From: Gammaproteobacteria bacterium | GTDB taxonomy: Bacteria; Pseudomonadota; Gammaproteobacteria; BMS3Bbin11 | Assembly: GCA_030597275.1 (NCBI GenBank) | Contig: JAUVSB010000008.1 | Location: 1 to 14,872, forward strand | Reading direction: 5' to 3' | Length of the DNA stretch: 14,872 bases | Made by a program: the position numbers and the translations under genes | The notes under the pieces: generated by a model | The model's input: the letters and a program-made list of their open reading frames with translations, nothing else | What the model was told of the DNA's origin: nothing | Databases searched by the model: none | Shown here: positions 1-6,951 of the stretch, piece after piece | How positions within the stretch are numbered: the first letter of the stretch is position 1 | Layout of the letters: each line of letters opens with the position of its first letter

Positions 1-541
1 GGCCGTAAGGTTCCAGCTTACTGTAGGATCTTGCCAGTGGCAGCGGCAACAGACCAACAGCTACTCTGCCCCCATCCAGTGGAGGAACAGGAATTAGATT
101 TACCAGCATAAGGATGGTGTTGATATAAAGACCGGCAACAGACATGAACAACAGCGGTAAAGCTGCAAAGGCAGGCAGTAATTGTGCAATAAACCCAACT
201 GCTCCCCAGATAAAGGCCATCACCAGATTCGCTCCCGGGCCTGCCAGTGCAACATAGATCATGTCACGTTTGGGGTGTCTCAGGTTGCCAAAGTTAACTG
301 GCACCGGCTTTGCCCAGCCGAATATAAAGCCACCAAGCATTAGCAATAGACCTGGCACCAGTACGGTTCCCACAGGGTCAATGTGTTTAAAGGGGTTTAG
401 CGTAAGGCGACCAGCCATCTTTGCCGTGCTATCCCCGAATCGAAGCGCCACCCAGCCATGGGCCACTTCATGCACAGTAATGGCGAATAACACCGGCACA
501 GCCCAAGTAATTATCTTTTGAATCAGTGAAAGTTCTTGCAT
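1..541 (-). CDS. Site-2 protease family (peptidase M50) membrane protein, partial
   Basis: This minus-strand frame is open from an ATG at 541 to the left edge, giving 180 codons without the C-terminus. Family members of this short YwhC-like type run to a little over 200 residues, so most of the protein is present. The N-terminus is hydrophobic and carries the zinc-binding HEVAH motif (HExxH) in the first membrane segment, with further hydrophobic segments after it. Near the left edge is an Asn-x-x-Pro ... Leu-Asp-Gly-Gly segment matching the NxxPxxxxDG motif that supplies the third metal ligand of site-2 proteases. Members cleave substrates inside the membrane; the target here is unknown. The start fits the family N-terminus, but no Shine-Dalgarno sequence precedes it, and a TATAAT box lies only 6 bp upstream. 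yciO lies upstream on the same strand, separated by a heptamer palindrome. Confidence 0.9.
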   Translation of the reverse strand, partial: MQELSLIQKIITWAVPVLFAITVHEVAHGWVALRFGDSTAKMAGRLTLNPFKHIDPVGTVLVPGLLLMLGGFIFGWAKPVPVNFGNLRHPKRDMIYVALAGPGANLVMAFIWGAVGFIAQLLPAFAALPLLFMSVAGLYINTILMLVNLIPVPPLDGGRVAVGLLPLPLARSYSKLEPYG

Positions 542-547
542 GGGCGG

Positions 548-553
548 ATTATA
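548..553 (-). promoter_or_regulatory. Candidate -10 box for a leaderless M50 peptidase transcript
   Basis: A perfect TATAAT is read on the minus strand and ends 6 bp before the ATG at 541. Initiation at the usual distance would fall on or next to the start codon. The bases between are CCGCCC, with no purine-rich ribosome site. The -35 match 17-18 bp upstream is weak. A second box, TATACT, lies about 15 bp further upstream and could give a short leader instead. Confidence 0.4.
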
Positions 554-578
554 ACCGGTTTCAGTATAAATGAATGTA

Positions 579-638
579 TTACGGTTTACGGTTTACGGTT
601 TACGGTTTACGTAAAACATAAAACGTAACACGTAAAAC
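579..638. repeat. Heptamer palindrome A (ACGGTTT units)
   Basis: Four exact tandem copies of ACGGTTT begin at 581, 588, 595 and 602. They are followed, still in 7-bp phase, by ACGTAAA (609), ACATAAA (616), ACGTAAC (623) and ACGTAAA (630). The second half is an imperfect inverted copy of the first: centred on the palindrome TTTACGTAAA, 21 of 26 positions of 585-610 pair with 611-636. The left half is homogeneous and the right half has diverged. It lies between yciO (stop at 647) and the M50 peptidase start (541), so it could form a hairpin at the 3' end of the yciO mRNA. It has no spacer structure like a CRISPR and no U-tract like an intrinsic terminator. Confidence 0.9.
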
Positions 639-646
639 TGTTCTTA

Positions 647-1267
647 TCATTCAAAAGGTTCCGGGTCACCTTTCCCCCGCCTGACCACCTCCGGAGCACC
701 ACTTACCATATCGACAACGGTCGTCGCCTCCAGGCCGCAAAAGCCACCGTCAATGACAAGGTCTACCTGGTGCTCAAGTTGCTCACGGATATCATGAGGG
801 TCACTGAGTGGCTGCTCTTCATCAGGAAGAATCAAGGTGCTGCTCATCAAAGGCTGGTTCAATTGCTCAAGCAGGGCCAGGGTAATGGTGTTATCCGGCA
901 CGCGCAGGCCTATGGTCTTGCGTTTTGGATTTTGCAGACGACGCGGCACCTCACTCGTTGCCTTGAGGATGAAGGTGTAGGCTCCCGGTGTGAAGTGTTT
1001 CAATAAGCGATAAACATTATTTTCCACTTTGGCATAGGTAGACAGTTCTGATAAATCACGACAAACCAGGGTGAAATTATGTTTGGCATCGACACGTCGG
1101 ATTATCCGTATACGATCCAGCGCCTGTTTATCTCCGATGTGGCAACCCAGCGCATAACTGGAATCAGTTGGATAGGCAATGACGCCACCCCTGTTCAGAA
1201 TCTCAACGGCTTGATGGATAAGACGCTGCTGGGGATTATCAGGGTGTATTTCGAAATACTGGGCCAT
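647..1267 (-). CDS. yciO: YciO, Sua5/YrdC/YciO-family (TsaC-like) protein
   Basis: This 206-residue protein has the same length as E. coli YciO as I recall it, and the same type of opening (xxHPDNPQQRLI). It has the YrdC fold signatures: a GGVIAYPTDS nucleotide-binding stretch near residue 30 and a basic KRKTIGLRVPDN segment near residue 115. Relatives TsaC/Sua5 make threonylcarbamoyl-AMP for t6A37 of tRNAs reading ANN codons. YciO-type proteins are close paralogues whose physiological role is less clear, so a tRNA-related role is inferred from the family. The start is fixed by the family N-terminus; the Shine-Dalgarno is weak. It is divergent from yciI-bolA and co-oriented with the downstream M50 peptidase, and an extended -10 promoter lies about 40 bp upstream. 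Confidence 0.93.
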   Translation of the reverse strand: MAQYFEIHPDNPQQRLIHQAVEILNRGGVIAYPTDSSYALGCHIGDKQALDRIRIIRRVDAKHNFTLVCRDLSELSTYAKVENNVYRLLKHFTPGAYTFILKATSEVPRRLQNPKRKTIGLRVPDNTITLALLEQLNQPLMSSTLILPDEEQPLSDPHDIREQLEHQVDLVIDGGFCGLEATTVVDMVSGAPEVVRRGKGDPEPFE

Positions 1268-1307
1268 TGTGTGTCTGCGTAACGAGGAAAAGGAAAATCA
1301 AACCAGC

Positions 1308-1316
1308 ATTATATCA
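1308..1316 (-). promoter_or_regulatory. Extended -10 promoter element for yciO
   Basis: Read on the minus strand this is TGATATAAT, a perfect TATAAT preceded by the TG of an extended -10. No strong -35 lies at 16-18 bp, as is usual for extended -10 promoters. Transcription would begin near 1301, giving a leader of about 34 nt before the yciO ATG. Confidence 0.55.
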
Positions 1317-1319
1317 GAA

Positions 1320-1348
1320 TTGCCCGAAGACAAAGACGATGCGACAAT
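1320..1348 (+). promoter_or_regulatory. Candidate promoter for yciI-bolA
   Basis: TTGCCC (1320-1325) and GACAAT (1343-1348) are spaced by 17 bp and point toward yciI. Each hexamer matches consensus at about four of six positions. It would be arranged back to back with the yciO promoter. This is a pattern match only. Confidence 0.3.
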
Positions 1349-1381
1349 ACGCCAGCTTTTTCCATCCTTAGAGGTGCCCAC

Positions 1382-1684
1382 ATGTATTACGCCATTATTG
1401 GAACTGATGTAACAAATAGTCTGAACAAACGTCAATCAGTAAGACCAGAACACCTGGCTCGACTGGAAACACTACAGAATGAAGGCCGCCTGCTTACTGC
1501 TGGTCCTTTCCCTGCCATTGATTCTGAAGATCCCGGTGAAGCAGGTTTTACAGGCAGCCTGATCGTTGCAGATTTTGAATCACTAGTTGCCGCGCAACTA
1601 TGGGCAGACAACGATCCATATATAGCTGCAGGCGTTTATGATTCTGTATCAGTTAAACCTTTCAAAAAAGTCTTCCCACAATGA
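1382..1684 (+). CDS. yciI: YciI family protein
   Basis: This 100-residue protein fits the YciI (YCII-related) family by length and by pattern: an N-terminal MYYAIIGTD strand, a conserved Arg-Pro-x-His-Leu segment near residue 21, the AGPFPA turn near residue 40, and an Asp-Pro-Tyr near residue 78 (NDPYIAAGVY). Family members adopt a ferredoxin-like dimeric alpha/beta-barrel fold. The conserved His and Asp have been proposed as an active site, but the physiological reaction is not established. A clear ribosome site, GAGGTG (1371-1376), sits 5 bp before the ATG. Its last codons overlap the start of bolA by 4 bp (ATGA), so the two are very likely translationally coupled. YciI next to BolA is a pairing I recall from other gammaproteobacteria. 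Confidence 0.9.
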   Translation: MYYAIIGTDVTNSLNKRQSVRPEHLARLETLQNEGRLLTAGPFPAIDSEDPGEAGFTGSLIVADFESLVAAQLWADNDPYIAAGVYDSVSVKPFKKVFPQ

Positions 1685-1947
1685 ACCGCATAGACCTGAT
1701 ACGTGAAAAGCTCAGTGCTGCACTGTCTCCAGAAAGCCTGGAAATTATCGACCGTTCTCATGAACATGCCGGGCATGAAGGCGCAAAAAGTGGCGGAGGA
1801 CACTTTGATGTCATCATCATCGCCGAAGCATTCAAAGACATGGGTACTATACAACGGCACCGGGCAATCTACGATGCCCTCGGTGAGACTATGAAAACAG
1901 AAATACATGCACTTAGTATACGGGCCTATACACCTGAAGAGTTTTAA
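1681..1947 (+). CDS. bolA: BolA family protein
   Basis: This 88-residue protein has the BolA fold pattern: an N-terminal helix (RIDLIREKLSAAL), then the loop with SHEHAGHE, a GGGHFDVIIIAEAF strand-helix, the QRHRAIYDAL helix, and the C-terminal IHALSIRAYTPEEF. BolA proteins pair with monothiol glutaredoxins, bind [2Fe-2S] clusters through a conserved His, and in enterobacteria also act as stress and morphology regulators. The length and the RHR helix fit BolA; whether it is the regulatory BolA or the IbaG-type paralogue cannot be settled here. The ATG overlaps the yciI stop, so it depends on yciI transcription. It ends 88 bp before the convergent GGDEF-EAL gene, and no convincing terminator is visible in between. 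Confidence 0.9.
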   Translation: MNRIDLIREKLSAALSPESLEIIDRSHEHAGHEGAKSGGGHFDVIIIAEAFKDMGTIQRHRAIYDALGETMKTEIHALSIRAYTPEEF

Positions 1948-2035
1948 AAAATAAAGTAGTTATATCTAACATAGATTAAAAGACACTACCCGTGGGAGAA
2001 AACATCCCCAATCGTGCGCCAGCACACAATAAACA

Positions 2036-4810
2036 TCAATGAACTGTCCGCATAAAAATAGCCTTCAGTTTATTTTCTTTTTTCCAGTCTTCTATGCTTG
2101 TCGGGCGTTGAATATGATAGCCCTGGGCGAAATGCACGCCGATATCACGAAGCATCTCCAACAATGTCGCATCTTCTACTGACTCAGCGATCACTAAAAG
2201 GCCAAGCCCATAAGCCAGGTGCGTGATGTTATTCACCATCATTCGATCAATAGGGTCTTCTGCCATGCCTTTAACAAACTGCCCATCAATTTTTATAAAA
2301 TCAACTTTCATCTTTTTCAAATAACCAAATGAGCTCAAACCAGCCCCAAAATCATCTAGCGCAAAGCGAAAACCAAGGTCACTGAACTGTGAAATAAAAT
2401 CCAGTGCCGACTGAATATTTGTGATTGCCGCAGTTTCAGTGACCTCAAACATAACCTGGTTTGGGTCTATCTCATATTCTTTTATCATATTGACTATAAA
2501 TTCACTGATTTCCGGATCACCCACAGATTGACCTGAAAGATTTATGCTGTATAGATAAGTAATCGAAGTATCAGTATCCTGTCGCACATCACGAATCACC
2601 TCGAAACAATGTTCTATCACCCACATATCTACATCATGCATCAAGCCATAACGTTCAGCAGCAGGAATAAAGGTGGCAGGAGTCGCGACACTTCCATCGT
2701 CCATACGAATTCGCAGCAGAAACTCCTGAACCTGAATATCAGCCTGTGCAGATAGCAAGGGGGCCATAGTCTGTAACACGAGATGAAATTTATCGTTACG
2801 CAGGGCATCCTGGATTTTCTGTGACCACTGCATTAATTCATGATGCTGCGTTACTGATTTCTCATCTGGCTTATAGGCATGGACATAATCTCTGCCGGAT
2901 TCTTTGGCAATGTAACACGCAACATCCGCGGCACTCATTAATTCAGCAAGGGTGCTGTTAGGATCATTAATAGAGACCACACCAATGCTCATTCGTACAT
3001 CAAATGCACGCTCATCCCAGCGAAAAATAAATTGACGCACGGCCAGTCTTAATAAATCTGCTATCGGTACTGCATCTTCTAAATCACAATTACTAAGTAG
3101 TAGCCCAAATTCATCGCCACCAAGACGAGCCAGCACATCACTTTCACGTATACGCTTATTAAGTAACTGGCTCAATTGTTTCAATAGTGCGTCACCAGCA
3201 ATATGTCCACAGGTATCATTGACTACCTTGAATTGGTCCAGATCCATATAACATAAAGCATGCCCGATTTTATCATCACCACAAGTGAGGATTGCCTGTT
3301 TTAATTCTTCTTCAAATTTCGCCCTGTTTACCAGGCCTGTCAGAGAGTCATGACTGGCCTGGTAGGTCAATTGTTTTTTCAGCTGCCTTTCTTGAGTGAC
3401 ATCACGAAGAATAATCACTGAACCTATTTCATTGCCCTGAATATCTTTTAATTTTGAACAGTTCACGTCAACAGACAAGTGGCTATTGTCAGCAGATGTT
3501 TCAAGTAAATGGGTAGTCACATCACCTTTATTTTCTGTCAATTTTTCCATGCAGCTATCGAGTGGATTTATAATTTCTTCCATACTCTTCTCGTCCAGCA
3601 AATGAACCACATCATTAATCGATTTACCAAAGGCATCGTCATTGCTTATTCCCATAAATTTTTCAGCGACAGGATTAAGGAAGGTGATGTTGTTATGCTC
3701 ATCGGTAGTAACCACTGCATCGGTGATTGAGCTTAAAGTTACTTCAGCGCGCTCACGCTCACTAAACAAAGCCTGAAATGACTCTTCCTGTTTCACTAAG
3801 GCAAGGCGCTGATGCATGCGGGATGCACCCCAAGCCCTCAATGCAACAGCAATTAATATCATCACACCAAGAGCAATCATCATCTGCAAAATGCCAGGAT
3901 GGTACCTGCTGGTCACCTTAAGCAGCACATCACGATTTGCCACTTTAAATACTCGATGCTCTGAAAATATTACAGAGGTTGGTAAAACCACCTGATTATT
4001 TATATGAATTGCTGCAGGCTCATTGGCATCCGTCTCAGATAAATTTATATCGAGCAGTGAGAGTTCAAAATCTAAATCTGAAAGATGTTCTATAAATGAA
4101 GAAAACATCTTTTGCTGATCAATAAAGAGCATAACTGCTCCATTTATCTGGCGCTTACTTTCCAGTAATGATTCAGGTTTCAGCCGACCATAATATGTAT
4201 TTTTCATCATGATCAGGCCTGGCTGTAATGCGAGATATTCGGGGACATTTATCAGCGAAACTGCATTATTTTTCATCGCAAGTAAAACAGCTTCTTTTAC
4301 TTCGTCGTTTACTTGCAAATCCAGCCCAAGCATTTGTGATGTCTCGGGCTCAACAGGAACCAGTAAACTGGTCACCAGATAGGAGCTTCTCCTCCTGGCT
4401 TTTATAAATAAATCTTTACTCTGGTCGTATTCGCGGATCAGCATTCCCGGCAGACCATATTCCTGCATGGTTCTTTCATATTTAGGTCGGTCACGCCAGC
4501 GAACCCAATCGAGTTTGGCCAGGGCATATATATAGGGATAGGTCTGAACCAGATCCTGAAGAACACCATCAGCAGCACCGCCTTCAATATCACTATCCTG
4601 ACCAAAAGTTACCAGTGCTGTAATAACGCCTTCAGCTGTCAGCAAACGTTGAGCTACACCCTGGTAAACGAGATCAGAATAATCTGAAAATTTCTTTCTT
4701 TCCGTCTGCAGGTCGACAAGCATGACGAGTGCGCCACCGAGTAAGACAAGTACGGCAAATAAAACTCCTTGCAGTCTGGAATTTTTTATAAGCTTTTTAC
4801 TTGTTGCCAT
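2036..4810 (-). CDS. CHASE-PAS-GGDEF-EAL cyclic-di-GMP synthase/phosphodiesterase
   Basis: This 924-residue inner-membrane signalling protein has a membrane segment at about residues 14-33. A periplasmic domain of about 270 residues follows, with a CHASE-like stretch near residues 90-126. A second membrane segment is at about 306-328, a PAS domain at about 352-475, GGDEF at about 484-645 and EAL at about 665-915. GGDEF is intact at 564-568, and the RxxD product-inhibition site is present as RESD (555-558). The EAL motif reads EFL starting at Glu696; DDFG (Asp819-Asp820), KID, an AES glutamate and the QGY glutamine are also present. Both cyclase and phosphodiesterase activities therefore look possible; which dominates cannot be told. 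The ATG directly follows the stop of the upstream binding-protein gene, so the two are almost certainly one operon and the binding protein probably acts on the periplasmic domain. Confidence 0.95.
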   Translation of the reverse strand: MATSKKLIKNSRLQGVLFAVLVLLGGALVMLVDLQTERKKFSDYSDLVYQGVAQRLLTAEGVITALVTFGQDSDIEGGAADGVLQDLVQTYPYIYALAKLDWVRWRDRPKYERTMQEYGLPGMLIREYDQSKDLFIKARRRSSYLVTSLLVPVEPETSQMLGLDLQVNDEVKEAVLLAMKNNAVSLINVPEYLALQPGLIMMKNTYYGRLKPESLLESKRQINGAVMLFIDQQKMFSSFIEHLSDLDFELSLLDINLSETDANEPAAIHINNQVVLPTSVIFSEHRVFKVANRDVLLKVTSRYHPGILQMMIALGVMILIAVALRAWGASRMHQRLALVKQEESFQALFSERERAEVTLSSITDAVVTTDEHNNITFLNPVAEKFMGISNDDAFGKSINDVVHLLDEKSMEEIINPLDSCMEKLTENKGDVTTHLLETSADNSHLSVDVNCSKLKDIQGNEIGSVIILRDVTQERQLKKQLTYQASHDSLTGLVNRAKFEEELKQAILTCGDDKIGHALCYMDLDQFKVVNDTCGHIAGDALLKQLSQLLNKRIRESDVLARLGGDEFGLLLSNCDLEDAVPIADLLRLAVRQFIFRWDERAFDVRMSIGVVSINDPNSTLAELMSAADVACYIAKESGRDYVHAYKPDEKSVTQHHELMQWSQKIQDALRNDKFHLVLQTMAPLLSAQADIQVQEFLLRIRMDDGSVATPATFIPAAERYGLMHDVDMWVIEHCFEVIRDVRQDTDTSITYLYSINLSGQSVGDPEISEFIVNMIKEYEIDPNQVMFEVTETAAITNIQSALDFISQFSDLGFRFALDDFGAGLSSFGYLKKMKVDFIKIDGQFVKGMAEDPIDRMMVNNITHLAYGLGLLVIAESVEDATLLEMLRDIGVHFAQGYHIQRPTSIEDWKKENKLKAIFMRTVH

Positions 4811-5812
4811 CTACAGCCCCTGCCTGTATTTTTTTGCCCTGGCGCGCAGGGTTTTTGTAATTTCAATACCCGAGAGTTTCAGCAAGGAAATGTTCTCATA
4901 AACCTCCCACTTTCGGTTGGCTATAATCGGCATCCTTTGTATTGGAACTCCCTCGTGGATAGCAACAGCTGTCTTTGCAGCCCATTCTCCCTGTTCTTCA
5001 GGTATTTTTACAAATCCAAGCATGGCTAAAGGCATCATCCAGCTATAATTAGTCAAAATCAGCTTATCGGCATGCGCTCTGACAAATGGCAGTAAAGCTT
5101 CTTTATCCCAGTTTTCAATACCAGAGGGACTGCCAAGAATAACAAAATCGGCTTCTTTCGTCTGCTCAAACGCAGATTTCCATGCCTGCTGGTCATCAAC
5201 AAGCATAGGTTCAATTTCAATATTCATATCTGCCGCCGCTTTAGAAAAATAATTATAATCCTTTTTTTCTGTTAGCGTGTTTGCACCAATGTATACCCCT
5301 CGTGTACCCGACTCAGTTAATTTGTGCGCCCATTCGAGCATTGGCCTGACCGGCGCAACCTCTATCATCCCTGTCACATTGGATGCAGGAAACCCGTACT
5401 CCTGGACAGTCCAGTTTATACCGCAAAATACCACTGGCGTATTTCCACCTCTGAAATAAGGAACAACCAGGTACTTGGCTGCATTATCATCTGATGTAAT
5501 TAACACGTCAGGCCTGATTTTTTTGATCTCAAACGCAATTTCACGTGCTTTTTTAATTTTATAAGACTCGTCTTTGTTCCGCTTTGTATCCATATCGAAC
5601 TGGATCAGATCACACTGCCCTTCCAATACGGTACGCAAGCCACGCTCCACGCCATCAGACCAGTCATACCCCTTGTGGTAAGAGGACACATAGACACAGG
5701 TCCATGCCCTGGCCATGGAGACGTATGCAATTGCCAATATCAGAATGAGACATCCCTGAGAAAATAGTTTCAATCCGAAGAATGACGCTCTATTTATTCT
5801 TAAATTCGTCAT
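4811..5812 (-). CDS. Periplasmic ABC-type substrate-binding protein, likely sensory
   Basis: This 333-residue protein starts with a basic region and a hydrophobic segment (about residues 16-34) ending in ARA at 34-36, a good signal-peptidase I site. The rest resembles the ABC substrate-binding family of the PF04392 type: VYVSSYHKGYDWSDG near residue 41, a RPDVLITSDDNAAKYL segment near residue 100, and a TPVVFCGINW strand near residue 125. The ligand is unknown. No permease or ATPase gene is nearby. The TAG stop at 4811-4813 directly abuts the ATG of the CHASE-PAS-GGDEF-EAL gene. This layout resembles Vibrio cholerae NspS-MbaA, where a periplasmic polyamine-binding protein controls a GGDEF-EAL protein. 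A sensor role is therefore inferred. No clear Shine-Dalgarno precedes the start. Confidence 0.85.
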   Translation of the reverse strand: MTNLRINRASFFGLKLFSQGCLILILAIAYVSMARAWTCVYVSSYHKGYDWSDGVERGLRTVLEGQCDLIQFDMDTKRNKDESYKIKKAREIAFEIKKIRPDVLITSDDNAAKYLVVPYFRGGNTPVVFCGINWTVQEYGFPASNVTGMIEVAPVRPMLEWAHKLTESGTRGVYIGANTLTEKKDYNYFSKAAADMNIEIEPMLVDDQQAWKSAFEQTKEADFVILGSPSGIENWDKEALLPFVRAHADKLILTNYSWMMPLAMLGFVKIPEEQGEWAAKTAVAIHEGVPIQRMPIIANRKWEVYENISLLKLSGIEITKTLRARAKKYRQGL

Positions 5813-5823
5813 AATTTTTTATG

Positions 5824-5829
5824 AGTATA
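5824..5829 (-). promoter_or_regulatory. Candidate -10 box close to the binding-protein start
   Basis: TATACT on the minus strand ends 11 bp before the ATG at 5812. Initiation at the usual distance would leave only about 4-5 nt of leader, and there is no ribosome site in that leader. No good -35 is visible 17 bp upstream, so this is tentative. Confidence 0.3.
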
Positions 5830-5929
5830 GCGCAGCACATCACAATCTTCCTGCTATTCATGGCATTATCAGAGACAGACATACAGAGATCAGAAACTAG
5901 CATGTTATTGTTAAAGCTGAATTATTAAT

Positions 5930-6868
5930 ATGGTCACAGTTTATTACGGTGAAGCACTGGCCGCCTATGGTTTTGGTGAAGGGCATCCTTTTGGCCCAGA
6001 CCGGCTCGATGCATTCTGGAACGCTGCCAAACAGTCTGGTCTAGATAGAAAGCTAGAGGTTGCTCCCCCTGTAATCGCCAACAGAGAAGAGCTTGAATAC
6101 TTCCATACCCAAACGTACATAGAAAAGCTAATCAGGCTGTCGGCTAAAGGATCAGGAACACTGGATTGTGGTGACACACCAGCATATCCTGGTATCTATG
6201 AATCGGCATCTGTTGTCGCCGGCTGTGTTCTTGATGGTGCCAGGCGTATTATGTCCGGAAAAACAGACAGGGTATTCGTACCAATAGCCGGTTTGCATCA
6301 CGCCCGCCGTGACACTGCTGCCGGGTTTTGTGCCATCAATGATATCGGGATATTGATTGAAGGATTACGCAAAGAGCACGGCATTAAAAGAATTGCCTAT
6401 GTCGATATAGATGCCCACCATGGTGATGGTGTCTTCTATGAATACGAGGACGACCCGGATATCTACATTGCAGATATCCATGAAGATGGTAATTATCTAT
6501 ACCCCGGGACCGGCTTCAGCTCAGAAACAGGGACCGGAAAGGCAAAGGGACGTAAATTAAATCTACCGCTGACTCCTCCCAATGTGCAGGATAGGGATTT
6601 CTATAAGGCATGGAATAGAATTGAAGCCTTCCTCACCAAAGTCAGGCCGGAGTTCTTCATCTTGCAAGCCGGTGCCGACAGTATTTTTGGAGACCCTATA
6701 ACCCACATGGGCCTGACGCCAGATGCTCATAGCCATGCTACGCGACAATTATGCCGATTAGCCGATGAGCATTGCCAGGGGCGACTACTGGTTACCGGGG
6801 GTGGTGGTTATAACCGGGATAATATTGCGAAAACGTGGTGTGCTGTGCTTGAAGCGTTAATTGATTAA
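5930..6868 (+). CDS. Histone deacetylase superfamily protein (AcuC/acetylpolyamine amidohydrolase-like)
   Basis: This 312-residue protein is a single arginase/deacetylase-fold domain with the expected catalytic set. The His pair is His123-His124 in GLHHARRDTAAGF. The zinc ligands are Asp161 and His163 in DIDAHHGDG, with Asp250 in QAGADS, and the transition-state tyrosine is Tyr294 after a four-glycine run. Bacterial relatives deacetylate acetyl-CoA synthetase lysines (AcuC), acetylpolyamines or other small amides; the substrate here cannot be assigned. Nothing essential is missing, so the enzyme is probably active. The ribosome site is weak. The gene is divergent from the binding-protein/c-di-GMP operon, with 117 bp between, and convergent with trhP, a heptamer palindrome starting 3 bp after its stop. 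Confidence 0.92.
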   Translation: MVTVYYGEALAAYGFGEGHPFGPDRLDAFWNAAKQSGLDRKLEVAPPVIANREELEYFHTQTYIEKLIRLSAKGSGTLDCGDTPAYPGIYESASVVAGCVLDGARRIMSGKTDRVFVPIAGLHHARRDTAAGFCAINDIGILIEGLRKEHGIKRIAYVDIDAHHGDGVFYEYEDDPDIYIADIHEDGNYLYPGTGFSSETGTGKAKGRKLNLPLTPPNVQDRDFYKAWNRIEAFLTKVRPEFFILQAGADSIFGDPITHMGLTPDAHSHATRQLCRLADEHCQGRLLVTGGGGYNRDNIAKTWCAVLEALID

Positions 6869-6870
6869 AA

Positions 6871-6946
6871 GAAGTTCCAAGATCCAAGTTCCAAGTAAAA
6901 GCGGTTTGGTCTTAGACTTGGAACTTGGAACTTGGAACTTGGATCT
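6871..6946. repeat. Heptamer palindrome B (AAGTTCC/AAGATCC units)
   Basis: The left arm has AAGTTCC, AAGATCC, AAGTTCC in tandem (6872-6892) plus AAG. After a 19-nt loop (6897-6915) the right arm has four tandem ACTTGGA units starting at 6916, 6923, 6930 and 6937. 6871-6896 pairs with 6916-6941 at 24 of 26 positions, so a long stem is possible in DNA or RNA. It fills the 83-bp gap between the convergent acuC-like and trhP stops and could work as a two-way 3'-end structure, although no T-run follows either arm. The same units recur in element C near 13041. Confidence 0.93.
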
Positions 6947-6951
6947 AAATA

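Noticed and set aside
579..638. CRISPR array or telomere-like tract
   Set aside because: The units are contiguous 7-mers with no spacers, so it is not CRISPR. The similarity to telomeric heptamers is superficial, because the array is short, internal and palindromic.
647..1267. TsaC/TsaC2, the t6A synthase itself
   Set aside because: The N-terminus and overall length match YciO more closely than TsaC (about 190 aa, with different motifs), so only a family-level link to t6A is claimed.
1948..2035. Terminator between the convergent bolA and GGDEF-EAL genes
   Set aside because: Only 4-bp stems could be found (around 1991-2008 and 2016-2027), without T-runs. Nothing supports a call.
4811..5812. 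Component of an ABC importer
   Set aside because: No permease or ATPase is adjacent, and the gene abuts a c-di-GMP enzyme, so a sensory role fits better. A transporter elsewhere in the genome cannot be excluded.
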